Positions 19,835 to 31,967 of a stretch of 36,981 bases of DNA are shown here, in pieces; the stretch's first letter is position 1, and every line of letters begins with the position of its first letter. The position numbers and the translations under genes are program-made. The DNA is from Pelargonium nanum. Its lineage: Eukaryota > Streptophyta > Magnoliopsida > Geraniales > Geraniaceae. Below the pieces are notes generated by a model. The model was not told the origin of the DNA. It ran no database searches and saw only the letters and a list, made by a program, of their open reading frames with translations. The stretch is from positions 1 to 36,981 of the forward strand of contig JAYMTF010000412.1 in NCBI GenBank assembly GCA_036897485.1, read 5' to 3'.

Positions 19835-22758
19835 GTTTTGAGTCCATAGTGTGCCAAGCTCAGTGTTCTACCAAATAAAATTAGTAATCAGATGTATTTT
19901 TGCTACTTTTCTTTCCAGTAGAAATCATTTCTATCCTATAATTATTGTTCCAAAATTTCACCATAACCTGCTGTTAGAAAGAAAAAACACTTCATATTCA
20001 ACCCAGAAAAAAACAACCAATGACAATGTTTAAGTATATATCTCTGAATGACAGTGTTAAATTTACAGAAGGATTTGCTGAAGAATCCCAACAAAAATAT
20101 GGCCTCTCCCAAAGTATATCTGCCATCAACAAGCCCCTGGTGCTGGAATCTTTTCCAGAACCATTCATGTCGAACATAAATTAAGACAGCATCTAGCTGC
20201 ATCCAGAAGACCTCTGTCAGCTAGTCATTAGTCATATGTAACACACTGTGATCAGAGAGGGCAGAAAATAAGACAAAAGCTATGGCAACACTTGTTACGA
20301 GCTCCAGGACCCAAATTACGGTCAATTCTACAGTTAGTTTTTTATTTTTCTTTTTTCTTTTCCTTTCCTCTCACCCATTAAAGTTGTGCATTACTATTGC
20401 CTGATGATTCTCACTGCACGGAATAATCTATATTACTTATAGTTCCATTAAAATGCATCATGATTATCTGATGCCCTACTAAGACGAAGGCGGAATAAAA
20501 ACCTGGTTCATTTCAAGAATAACCAATTCTTTGCTTCTCTTATGCAATGTTAAATTTAGATAAAAAAATAACATGCACATTTCTATATTACCTTATAGTA
20601 CATTTATAGTGATATCTATCATTTAGAAAAGGAGAAATCCAGAGATAATTAGTTATTAAACCTAAAGAAACACAGTTCCAGTATTCACAATTTTTTCAAG
20701 GCTTAACTATACTGCCACATAGCAAGTCAATATATCTTCGCTGTAGGAAACTAAACCCTTTATTTTAACTGATTCTATCATGTTCCCCATAGTAGTATTA
20801 GCATCTTTCAATATAAAATAATCATTTTTTAACCTTCAGCACATCAACTCTTTTATCTTAACATTATAGGGCTTGTAGTCTATACATTCATGTGTACTAA
20901 TACTGAAAGTTTGCATATTCAATACATGTTTTATGCCTTTTGTCATCATTATTATTATCATTATTATTGCATGATTATCTTTAGCAATATTATTATTAAA
21001 TGTACCTCTAACTACACTACTCTAAGTGCTTTCCTAGACATGAGTCGTAAGTGCAACCCATGGGAAGCAAATGAAATAAGGATCATTGAAATAAGGCAAT
21101 TGCTTTTTGAGAAACAAATAAGATACTTCCAAGGACAAAAGAACTATAAAAAGTGGGAGGGTGATTCTCAACATTAATACGGCATGAAGTAAATAGAGTA
21201 ATGGAAGAGACTAGAGAAAAGTCAGAACACCAATACCTAATCCATGTCTTCCCCAATAGGACCAAAACAAAGCCTCTGGGAGTTCAAACTTGCAGACCTA
21301 AAGCATTCTCAACCATAACAGGTGATCTTAAAGCACAATATGACTGATACAATGACAATACATTTTTCACAAACAAAAATACAAAATGTAATAAGATGGA
21401 GCGATGAGGAGAAGGAAAATGTACTCTATCTAAACCCTTTCTTCTTATTGGATTAACTCTCCATCTAACAAAACAAACATTAAATAAATAAAAAATCTTA
21501 ATTGACAATGGTTTAATTATTGTCTTCAGTGGTATGAAAACAATAAACATCCAAATCTAGAAAAGGAAGCCTCTTCTTACTTCCCATCTTATTTACTCAG
21601 TCAATGTTCACAAGAGTACAAGACTGAGCAAGCATGGCAACTTATATATGATCTACATATAATGTCATTACTCCACAAGGAAAAGCACTCATCCAAACCT
21701 AAAGACCTTGTCGTCTCTTACTCCATTCTTATTAATTTGACTAACTACCAAATCTAGGAGTTGATATGCAGCCATACGTACCATTTCATACATCCTATCA
21801 TTAAACTGTTTAAAGGGTAAATTGGGCAAAAAATACTTTGAACCCAGCCCTGTAAATTATATACAGATGCTTCTAAAGTAGAGGTGGCAATTTTGGGTGT
21901 CGGGTTTGTTCGGGGTTGGGCTGATGAGCCTAGTCAGAAACCAATCCGAACGGCTTCTGGTTCGTTTGGGCAGGTCAAGTTTGCCCGACCCAAAAGTTGG
22001 TAGGATCAGATTTTGGGTGCCTGTGGGTTCGGGTCCAAATTGCCGGTTCTACACCAAAGTAATAGGCTAGAGAAAACTAAAAGAAAAAAAGAGAGAGAAA
22101 GCAAGAAGTTTTTGTTTTTAGTACATCCCTGATGTTACTGCCTATTTTATTTTTAGTTGCTTGTAGATGGGCAGTGACTATTTAACATTCTGGTTCGAGT
22201 TACATGGGAAAATCACATATATGCATATCTACTAGCAATTAAGCTAATCAATAACGAGAAGGGGACTAGGGGAATTGTAACATAAAAAAGTCATCTATAA
22301 TGAGGTAAAGTTCACAACCAGACACCTTAAAATAAGTAAGGAAATGTTTTTTTTTTTTTTTGCAATTGATTAAAAGACTATCCTCGAACCCAAATATATA
22401 AAGTCAAAATGGATTACAATTCTATAACTCGTATAATTCTTTGAACCTGAACAGGAATGCTTTCCATGCATGGACAAACAAATCCAAAAAGATTGAGGTC
22501 TTTTCCTAAGTAACACCAAGCAGTTCCATATGGAGGCGCATAACTTGAGTTCTTGCAATCTTCAATTATCACGATCTTGTCTGAGGCATCAAAATTTTAC
22601 CACATGTTAAGCAGAAGGTAAATCAATTCATTCTCAAAATAGTAGAGCACAAATGAACTCTAGTAATAACAAATTTTATATTTATTGCGTGGATTAATAT
22701 GAGGATGCTCAATTATAATGGCCAAATAGAAGGGAAAGATACTACCTTAGCAAAGTGA
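19835..22758. other. Convergent intergenic region between permease and KH gene
   Basis: The permease (plus) and KH gene (minus) converge here. No complete gene is visible. A minus-strand open stretch at 20202-20040, reading MQLDAVLIYVRHEWFWKRFQ, looks less random than its surroundings and may be transcribed 3' flank or a lost exon, but I cannot assign it. Positions 21876-22060 are rich in GGGTTCGGG/GGGTCGGGT-like words common in dispersed plant repeats. The rest is AT-rich. Confidence 0.4.
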
Positions 22759-25700
22759 TCAGGCAGACTCTGTCTCACTCATCACAAATGCTTGAATAAG
22801 ACTCTGAGCAGCATGGGTCTGTTCAGGTGTCCCAGATATTATAATCACAGTTTCCGCTGCTCCAGGTTTTGGCTCAGTGATGGTGATTTTGGCGTCAGAA
22901 ATCTAAAATGGGATTAATCATATTGCAATCAGTAAGTTGTCTATGGTCAACTAATTCTTTAACAAATCAATTTACCAAAAATATTAATATTCTTGGACAT
23001 CTGTGTAAATTTGTCTGGATGGCAAGCATGCAATTGCATGTATTCATGGTTTACTTGAGCAGCTGATGTAGTGGTCAGTGGTTTAATTGAGGCACAAAAC
23101 TTAAATACTTTCATATTCAAATTTCATTCTAATTGGTGAGGTCTAATTGGAGATTGTTCATCATCAATTTCTTCTATTGCTAAAATCAAATAAACAGTGT
23201 GCATATATCTAAAAAAGAAAAGCATATGAAAGAGTGTACCTGACGGATTTGATTCAAACATCCGCCATCGTCTCCATAAAGTACTGGAACAATAGAACGA
23301 GGAACAATGACTTCAACAGTAGTGCTAGTAATAATAGCTGGTTGGCTTCCTCTGCATGGAAAAACATAATTGATAAGATAACCATCACATCAGAGCTATC
23401 CTGCACTTGATCTTCTTTTATTTAAGGCTCCTGAACTCTCTTTGGGCTGTAAGCCAGGCTCACTACGTACGACCCATCTCCAAAAACCTCAATGGAGACA
23501 GAAGAAGAAAAAGTCTTAAGTATAGTTATTATGGTACAAGATAAAGGTAGCTCTTCCAAACATCAATATGATAAAACGTTCTGTACCGAAACACGTGATA
23601 TTCTGTTCCTCTACTGCCAGAAATTGTGAATTCGATATCCAAGACTTCGATTAAACACAATTTTGAACAACTTCTACAGTATTCTTGAATATACAGAAAT
23701 CAAATTATACACATACCCTCCAAATCCTGCAAATCTTCTTTGGGGACCTGTAAAGTCTGGCAGACCCATTGGTCCACTTCCTTCAAATAGTCCCTTCAAG
23801 ACGGTTCAAAAATACAATGTAATTAGAAGAGTCGTTGCATAAATTGCTTAGGTATGTAACAGTATCAGAGATGCAGAATTTGCTTCTTCAATCAAATCAT
23901 AGTGCAATTACAGACATTTCGTCTTAAATTACACATTAAAGTATTTGAAACACTCGAGAACTCCTCAATTAGTTTGGTTTGATACCTGAGGAGCCCATGG
24001 TCTTCTTTCGGATAAGTGAGGGGGTAGGCCAGGTCTATGATGCATAAAAGGAGGATGGTCATCATGAGGATAAAAACCACCATGTGGAGGTCGGCCACCA
24101 ACAGCATCAAATTTGTGAAATGACGGGCCTAAATTTGAATACATTCCTGCAGGCGAGAGTTCCCTCCTTCCCATATGGAATGGAGGACCATGATCTGGAA
24201 AGGCAGAAGGGTGGTTGATTGAAGGAAAGGAATCACGAAAGAAATGATACCGTAACCTATCAGTTATTTGCAGAAGAGCTTCTTGGACTGTTTCATATTC
24301 TCCATTCATCTGTCAGTGAAGAGACAGCATATATAATTAGATCAGTATTTAAGTCAATATATATGTACATAAATATACAAGTAATGGCACAATGTCATGT
24401 GACAACAGTGACATTCATCACATGTTGGCCACATTTACATATATGATATATATTACTTCAATAACCAAGAAACTTAAGTGCTAGCAGCTTCAGCTAATTA
24501 TACCCCAAATATAGTTAACTGAAACTCGAATGAAAATAAACCTGAACTACTTCCTCATTTTCAGAAGCACACTTTGGAATCTGATCCTTCCCCAATAGCC
24601 GAATATGAGCCCCAGATGATTTCCTCATTTCAGCAATGATGGCACCACCCTTGCCAAGAAGACATCCAATTTGGCTGGAAGAAACGAGGAGCCTAGCTGT
24701 TACAGTCTTCTCCTTGCTATCTGGTATAGCTCTCACAATCCTGGTCTGCACACGAAGAATTGCATCTTGTCCAGCTGACACCCTCTCATCGGGATGCTGC
24801 AATAGTTTATATTATTAGGACTTCACATAACGAACTTGTAATAATATATTCAATTACTAAGATAATGAATACGCAAACTCACACACACAGACTGCTTAAT
24901 AATTTGAAAGACATACAGCTGGACCAGATATCAAAATGATGCGATCCTCTGAATCAGAAACCCCATCTAGAACTTTGATTTCACAGCCTGTCTCTTGCTG
25001 AAGTGCCTTGATTACTGTTCCCCCCTTTCCAATAACACATCCCACTCTCTCATCGGGGCACAATAAGCGGAAGCTCAATAGTTCCTGAGAAGGCCTCATT
25101 CGACCTGGGAAACCACTTTCATGAACTTTAGGAGGAACAGATGAATGATAATCAACCTCACGAAGCCCAGCATAGGGTGCTCCTTGAGCAGGAAAAGAAT
25201 GGTTTGGTAATGGATATACTTCTAGCCTAGAAAGAGAATGCCCATGGGAATGAGACGACGGCCCAGAGGGATTGAGAGGGAAAGAATCCTGGTCCCGCGG
25301 TGGATTCTCCAACAGGTGTTGAGAAACAGATAGAAGAGCTTTCCGAACTGCATTCACTCCCCCTGTAATCTGCAGAATTATAATAAATATTATGGCCATG
25401 TGTCCATCGACCAAGAGGATACCAACCATGCAACAAAGTAAACCTTTAAGATGCATTGTTTCTGCTACCCAAAACACATTTAACAAAGTGTGTTGTTATA
25501 CTGCACTTGTAGAAGAAAGCTATTCAGTAAGTTGTATGCAAGAGCAAGGCACCAAAATAATATAGTAGAGGTGCTGCGGTTCACTAACATTGACGTCACT
25601 ACAAAGGAGGTGAATTATGGCTAGTCACAAAATAAATGCAGGTGATACCTTTTAATATATAGTCTTCATTCTTATTTTATTCAAAGAATGGCGTTGTTTT

Positions 25701-26912
25701 GTCCCTTTATCATATTAACACAAACATGGTGCATTAACAAATGGCCACAAACCTAAAACCACTCACCGAAACCCACCCCATGATCAAACCATACATAACA
25801 CAAATTATAATTTCTGAATTTATGATAAAACAGCAATACCAAACAAAACTGAACAAAGATAACCCTTCTGACATGCCAAATTTGGCTAGTGATACGACTT
25901 CAATTATCTTCTTACTATTTTACCTTATTTTCAATTCAAAGGAATACTAAACCCATTACAATGATATCTATTTCAAACGAACTGCCAACCAGTCATTCTT
26001 AGTGCTAAATAGTTAATAGTTTCTACTGCCAAGCAAAGTTTACTGCTTAGGTAGTTTGAAAACATCAATGATAGTACACCAAATCAAGTAACAATTCATA
26101 ATTTATATTCAAATTTCCCAATTGCAGTTGACCCATTTAGAACTAACTTAAGAACCCTTAGTTCTGCATTATAACTTAACAACTGGCAATGTTCATCAAC
26201 TTACCTGCACTAGTTCATCAGAAGCTGATGCACACGTAGGAAGTTTGTCCCTGGGTAGAATCCGGATATGTGCCCCACTTTCAGATGACATTTGTTTGAT
26301 TACACTGCCACCTTTTCCCAGAAGGCCTCCTACTTGATTGGAAAGCACAAGTAATCTCAAAATAAATGTAGAGGAGTCACTGCTTTCATTCTCCCCACCA
26401 TCTGCATCTGGTTCTCCTTCAACCATTCTTTCAAAGACAAGTAACAAAGCCTTCTGTGCAGATGAAGTTCCCTTTTCGGATTTTGAATCTTCCAATGGAA
26501 CAGATACCTTATCGTCATCAACGTCATCGTTTTCCTTTGTATCATTGCCATCTTCAACAACATCAGGCTCTTCACCACCATGCTCCTTGTTCTGCTCAGA
26601 GCTGGCTTCATTTCCTTTATCAGGACCTACTATAACAACTACTCTATCATCACATCCAAGGATGCTATCTTCAATTTTGACCTTCACGCCAGTTTCTTGA
26701 CGAATTTGTGATATGATATTACCACCCTTTCCAATAACACCACCAATTCTGGAAGCTGGGCATAGTACACGAAGAATAACAGTACCAGGGGAGACTTTGA
26801 AGGGTTGATTCTGTGAATAAATGCCGGAAGACTTTTGCAATTTTCCTTTCCCATTTGACTCTGTGAGGTTCCGATCATATGGTCTCTTGGAGGGCGTCAA
26901 TGGTACGGACAT
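22759..26912 (-). CDS. Five-KH-domain RNA-binding protein (HEN4/RCF3-like), 7 coding exons
   Basis: The predicted protein is a poly(C)-binding-type KH protein expected to bind RNA in the nucleus and act in mRNA processing, by analogy with plant HEN4 and RCF3. Coding exons: 26912-26205, 25369-24917, 24796-24542, 24309-23986, 23793-23713, 23350-23240, 22902-22759; 691 aa. KH1 has its GKGG loop at residues 61-64, with a long acidic insert (about 100-180) before its last helix. KH2 has GKGG at 199-202, KH3 at about 350-353 and KH4 at about 435-438. KH5 has GDDG at about 633-636 (VLYGDDGGCLNQI). A Pro/His/Gly-rich linker (FYPHDDHPPFMHHR) separates KH4 from KH5. Introns interrupt KH2, KH3, KH4 and KH5. 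The exon 5/6 junction keeps frame only with shifted splice sites (see findings). The exact orthologue is not assigned. Confidence 0.92.
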
Positions 26913-26914
26913 TT

Positions 26915-27849
26915 CTACAGTACAAATGACAATATTGTTTCACTGCAACAAGTTAAGACAAATAAGTGAAACAAAATTCAAATTACAAATCATTCATAAT
27001 CAAATAATAATAAAAAAATATAGTACCAAAAACAGATATGAACTTTAAACCCTATCATTACAATGACACTCAACCTTAATTAACCTGTGAACTTCTGAAA
27101 CATGCAAGTTTTACGGTAATGTTCAATAACATACTATTAAAGAAACATTGTCAAAGGTATTCCCATGGCCGCAGGCTTGAACCTATGACATCAAATCCAG
27201 GACTTCTAATTTATCCTAATTTGCTAAACAAATAAGAAATAGGATTTTTCTTAGAATACCGCTCTTAAATATCCTTCAAAATTGATTACAGTAACAGTTG
27301 AATTCCCTAAATTCCTCTCCAATCAACTTTTACATTCATATTTTGGGCCATTTGTTAAACGTTCAGTGTCAAGAGGAGGCCAAAATGAACGGGTTATGGA
27401 AAGTGCTCAGTAAAGCAATAGTATTTCCAACACCAATCACTTCAAATAGAAGAGACAATTCCAAAAGAAAAAATTAATCAACCGAAACAAATACAACGAG
27501 GATACACATAAACTTAAACATGACTTTTACCAATCATCTTATACCAGAAAACAATAAAAACACCTCCATTTTTCGCCTTCAAAAATGGTAATCTAATCAC
27601 ACTTCTACTAGCTACATTAGCATACAAACACGCAACTCTCTGTGATATCAGTTGAAAGCACAACCAAAATAAATACCAGAAATATACGCATATACAGACT
27701 AGAAGCTAAAATTTTCGATGTCAAAAATATATATATTAATTTCAGCATTCCATTTTTTCATAATTGGAATAATGATACCCAGTTTCAGTCACTTTCTCAG
27801 ATTTCTCGGTCGAAAAATAAATAAAGAGAAGAGATTTGAAGCTACTCAC
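26915..27849 (-). other. 5'UTR intron of the KH gene
   Basis: Two bases upstream of the KH ATG (minus strand) there is a TACTGTAG acceptor. At 27849-27848 a strong donor GTGAGTAG follows AGAATTT. This defines a 935-bp intron in the leader. A long intron close to the ATG is common in plant housekeeping and RNA-binding genes and can raise expression. Confidence 0.65.
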
Positions 27850-27960
27850 AAATTCTAGAGAAGAGATTGGAATAATGGCGCCAATTTCTAGGGCTTAGTT
27901 AAGAAGAATTGCAGAACTCGAGCTGGTCGATGACGATACGAGACGAGAATTGTGCTCGTT
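27850..27960 (-). other. 5' noncoding exon of the KH gene
   Basis: On the minus strand this reads a CT-rich leader (CAATTCTCGTCTCGTATCG, CAATTCTTCTTAAC, CCAATCTCTTCTCTAG) without ATG, ending at the donor at 27849. The transcription start near 27960 is inferred from where the CT-rich leader character begins. Confidence 0.5.
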
Positions 27961-28278
27961 TAGTATTTTACATGAAACCCCTAGCTTAGATAATAGATTC
28001 TGTGTGATGTGTTGTCAGTTGTGTCGTCCGACCGGGTCGAGCTGTTTTAGTTTCCGGGTCGGGTTCGTTCGCCCCAATTTTGTTCCCCATTTGAATCACG
28101 GGCATTTCTAACTTAGGGTGCTTTAAAAACTAACCTAATGGTGAAAAAAAAAAACCATTAAAGTAAGATCAACTCTCTAATTCAAAAATGAACAGGTCAT
28201 TTTTTTTTTCGATAAGCAATCGGTAACTTTTATTTATCCCACCCGAAGGTCCAAATAAAAGTACAAAAGAAAGTGCAC

Positions 28279-31200
28279 CTAACCCTCACTCAGGCACGAG
28301 ATCGGGTTGGCCACCCAAGAAGAAAAAGGTACATTAAAATAACAATCAAAACAGGAGATAAGTGAAAATAAATGACTCTGAATTCTGAGAATTGTGGCCT
28401 CCAAGCTCGGAAACTGATGACGGAAAATGAGACCATTCCGTCCTAGCCAGATAAACCACAACACGGACGTACAGGTAGCTTCCCAAACTTTTCGACTTAA
28501 ACCCGAGCAAGCCCATAAAGAGGGCCAAGAAATCAGCAGCAAAAAACACGAATTCGGCATCAAACCATGTATCCCCCACCAGCTCATAACCCGTGACCAA
28601 ACACCATAAGACCAATCACAAAAAAGAAGCAGATGAGAAAAAGATTCGCAGCTCGAATCACAGAGGCGACAGGTTGTATCCGTTGTACCCGACAATACAT
28701 GTCTATAAACTAAGAACTCCAGACACGAAATGCTCTCAAGAGCCGCTAACCATGCAAAACATTGTATTTTTGGTGGAACGAAAGGCCTCCATATAATTTT
28801 GGAACAAGCAAAATGAAAGTGGGGAGCTGAAGAGTATAATATTTTGAAAGCTCGGGACGTCGTGAACTTACCGGAGCTAGAATGCTTCCACAGAAGACGA
28901 TCCGGAACTGAGGTTAGAACCAAACCAGCAACATCATTTTGCAGTTCGGCTAACGATCCCTGCTCCCATCCACGTAAACGCCGCCGGAAAAGAAGGTGAT
29001 GGTCGGGACCGTGTAATCTGGGCACAAAATCAGCCACTGTGATTGCATGATGCAGACACAGTGAGAAGAGACGCGGATATTTTTGCTGCAAACTAATACC
29101 CCCTGTCCAAACATCCGTCCAGAAACGGCATGCATTACCACTACCGACCACCCACCGGAGGCTATTGCTGCCGATCAGATCAGTGAACCCAGGTAGGAAT
29201 TTTAAATGGAGCAAACTCTTTAACACCGGAGACGGGTTACGAGCATCCAAGCTTTGCAATGACCAAGCGCTTGAGTCCCAACCATATTTCGCACATAGAA
29301 CTTCCTTCCAAAGAGAGCCCGATTGCGTCGCGAAACGCCACCACCATTTCGCTAGAAGGCCCACATTTGCAAGGTGTAATTGACGAATCCCGAGACCTCC
29401 ATGTGAGCGCCTAACTGAGACCTGCTTCCATTTAACTTTGCCAAAACCTCTATTTGAACCTCCCGACCAAAGGAATCTCCTCTCAATGGATTCAAGCGTG
29501 TCAATTACCTTCTTTGGCGCCTTGAAGAGAGACATATAAAAGAGAGGCAATGATGTAAGGGCTGCTCGAATCAGCGTTACTCTTCCACCGAGTGAAAAAT
29601 ACTTTGACTGCCAAAGAGCGAGACGCTTACGATATTTATCAATAATACCAGCCCATGACGACAACAATCTCGGGTTACAACCCAACTGGAAGCCCAAATA
29701 AGTGATAGGGAAAACCGCCACCTGACAACCCAATGCCCGAGCCACCATCTCAATAGAAACCGAAGGCAACGAGATGCCTATAACCCGCGATTTACTGAAA
29801 TTTATGGACAAACCTGAGGCCATTTCAAACCCGCGAAGGACACACTTGATATTAGTGATCGAGTTGGACGAAGTCGGGTTCTGAATGAAGAGAATAGTGT
29901 CGTCAGCAAATTGAAGATGAGATATTGATGTGCCGCCTACCCATCCCACCGAACAGCCCCATAGTTTCGGCTCTAGCGAAAAGCAAGTGTAAAGCTTCGG
30001 CTACAATAATAAATAAAAACGGGGATAAAGGGCAACCCTGCTTGACACCTTACGAGATCCAGAACTCACGCGAAGGCGAGCCATTTATCAATACCGAAAT
30101 CGACGAGTGCAAGCAACATAAAATCCAGAATCTGAATTTTCTCCCAAAACCCATTGAAGTCATGCAAAATTCGATAAAATCCCAATCCAATCTATCGAAA
30201 GCTTGCTGAAAATCAAGCTTTAAAACCACAGAAGGGATGCGTTTCGAACGAGCCAAGTGAATGACTTCTCCTGCAATGAGCACACTATCAAGCAACTGGC
30301 GGTCTTTTACAAACGCACTCTGAGATTCACTAATGAGATCCCCAATATACAATCGAAGTCGATTTGTCAACAGTTTTGTGATTATTTTATAAGGAGCCGA
30401 AACCAGACTTATAGGCCTGTAATCATTAAAACCTTGGGGGGAGGCTACCTTTGGAATTAATACAAGAAAAGCCGAACTGAAACCTTTGCCCAATCTGCCT
30501 GAGTCAAAAAATCCCTGAACAAAAGATAAAATGTCGGCTTGAATTACGTCCCGGCATGTTTGAAAGAAAAACAAACTGAAACCATCGGGTCCGGGTGCAC
30601 GTGAGCCATCGAAGCCGAACACCACAGACCTCAGCTCCTCTAAGGTGACCGGTCTCTCTAAATCGTCTCGAGCAGCCGGTGACAAAGTCCGGAAATTGAG
30701 CCCGTCGAACAAAACCCGATCGCGAGATTCCGAGTTGGTGAGGCGTTGAGCGAAAAAAGCACGTGCTAACTCTTTTACTTCACTCGGATTGTCAACCCAG
30801 ACTCCGTTATGCATTACACCTGATATACTGTTTTGAGACTTGCGAAAAGAAGCAAAACGGTGAAAATACCTAGTGTTACGATCACCCTCAGCAAGCCAGC
30901 GTACTCGAGATTTTTGCTTCCAAAACGATGACAGCTCCCTCGCCTTACCATATAAATCCGAGACAATAGCATTGCGGCGATTTAATTCATGACCGGACAA
31001 GGAGCGCCCCTCGGCCTGGAGATCCAGAGCGTCTAAATCATCCAGTAAAGTCTGAACCGAATGACCCAAGTGTCCATAAATTTCAGCATTCCAAACTTTT
31101 AATTGGTCTTTAAGCCAATGCAATTTCTGCCAAAGCCGAAAACACGGCTGTCCCTGTACTGAATAGGAGCACCACACTAAACGAACCAAGTCATGAAAAG

Positions 31201-31936
31201 TATCATGAGACGCCCAGCAATTCATGAATTTAAACGGTCTCGGACCCCAATTTACTGATTCAATATAAAGCCGAATTGGGCAATGATCGGAGCATCCGCG
31301 AGGTAAACCCTTTTGCACGAATTGATCAAGGGATGATGGCCAAGTGGAGGAGACGAGGATGCGATCGAGTCGGCTTGCCACAGAATTTGGGCCATACAAA
31401 GTAAATTTCCGCCCGCGCAAAGGCAAATCAAATAAACAACATCTATCGATGAAATCATTAAATGCAATGATGGAGGCGGCAGATCCCAAGCCACTCGATC
31501 TTTCATTAAGGTCCCGGATAGAGTTAAAATCGCCGGCTATCATACAAGGAAGCCGAGTCTCAACCACTACTGAATAAATTATGTCCCAAAGAGCAAGCTT
31601 TTCTGTGTCCGAAGTAGGCGCATAAACATTTATGAGAAGACATATGCAATTAAAAACATTCCAGAAACCAATTATGCCAACAAAATTTTGCTCGATTATG
31701 GATGACGTCAGAGTAAAGGAACTCGAATCCCAAAGAGAAAGGATACCCCCCGACCTGCCTGCTGATGGCGAAAAACAAAACTGAACGGAACTGAACTGCC
31801 AGAAACTTGAAACCGAGTAAGGCGAAATAGATAATAACTTTGTCTCCTGAATGAAAACTATACTAGGATGAAACTTACGAGTAAGGGAGCGAAGCCGATC
31901 CCTCTTGTGCTGCGCCACAGCTCCTCTGATGTTTCA
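28279..31936 (-). pseudogene. LINE ORF2: endonuclease-reverse transcriptase, disrupted
   Basis: The frame encodes an APE-type endonuclease, a reverse transcriptase and a zf-RVT domain. Endonuclease motifs are VFIQETK, AGDFNSI and GCSDHCPI; the conserved SWNIRG block just before has TGA in place of the Trp codon (31936-31934). RT motifs are APGPDGF, VLIPKVASPQGFNDYRPIS, SAFVKDRQLLDS, LKLDFQQAFDRLDW and, after the breaks, GVKQGCPLSPF and LQFADDTILF. A TAA lies at 30052-30050, directly before GVKQGCPLSP, and a one-base frameshift lies near 29945-29960, between LFARAETMGLF and GWVGGTSISHLQF. The zf-RVT part has CRLCDSSCESFSHLLLFC. The protein is otherwise well preserved, so the element is dead but not ancient. 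Confidence 0.92.
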
Positions 31937-31967
31937 AGATAGAGGAGATTGACGCAGACCACAAAAA

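Noticed and set aside
21000..21180. Plus-strand frame with MSRKCNPWEANEIRIIEIRQ
   Set aside because: No family resemblance, no splice or promoter context, and low GC. Probably chance.
26338..26700. 120-codon plus-strand frame antisense to KH exon 1
   Set aside because: Its Ser/Thr-rich sequence is the mirror of the acidic insert and KH domains on the minus strand, which match a known family.
28427..28796. Plus-strand frames within the LINE
   Set aside because: They are antisense to the ORF2 C-terminal zf-RVT region, which is clearly the coding strand.
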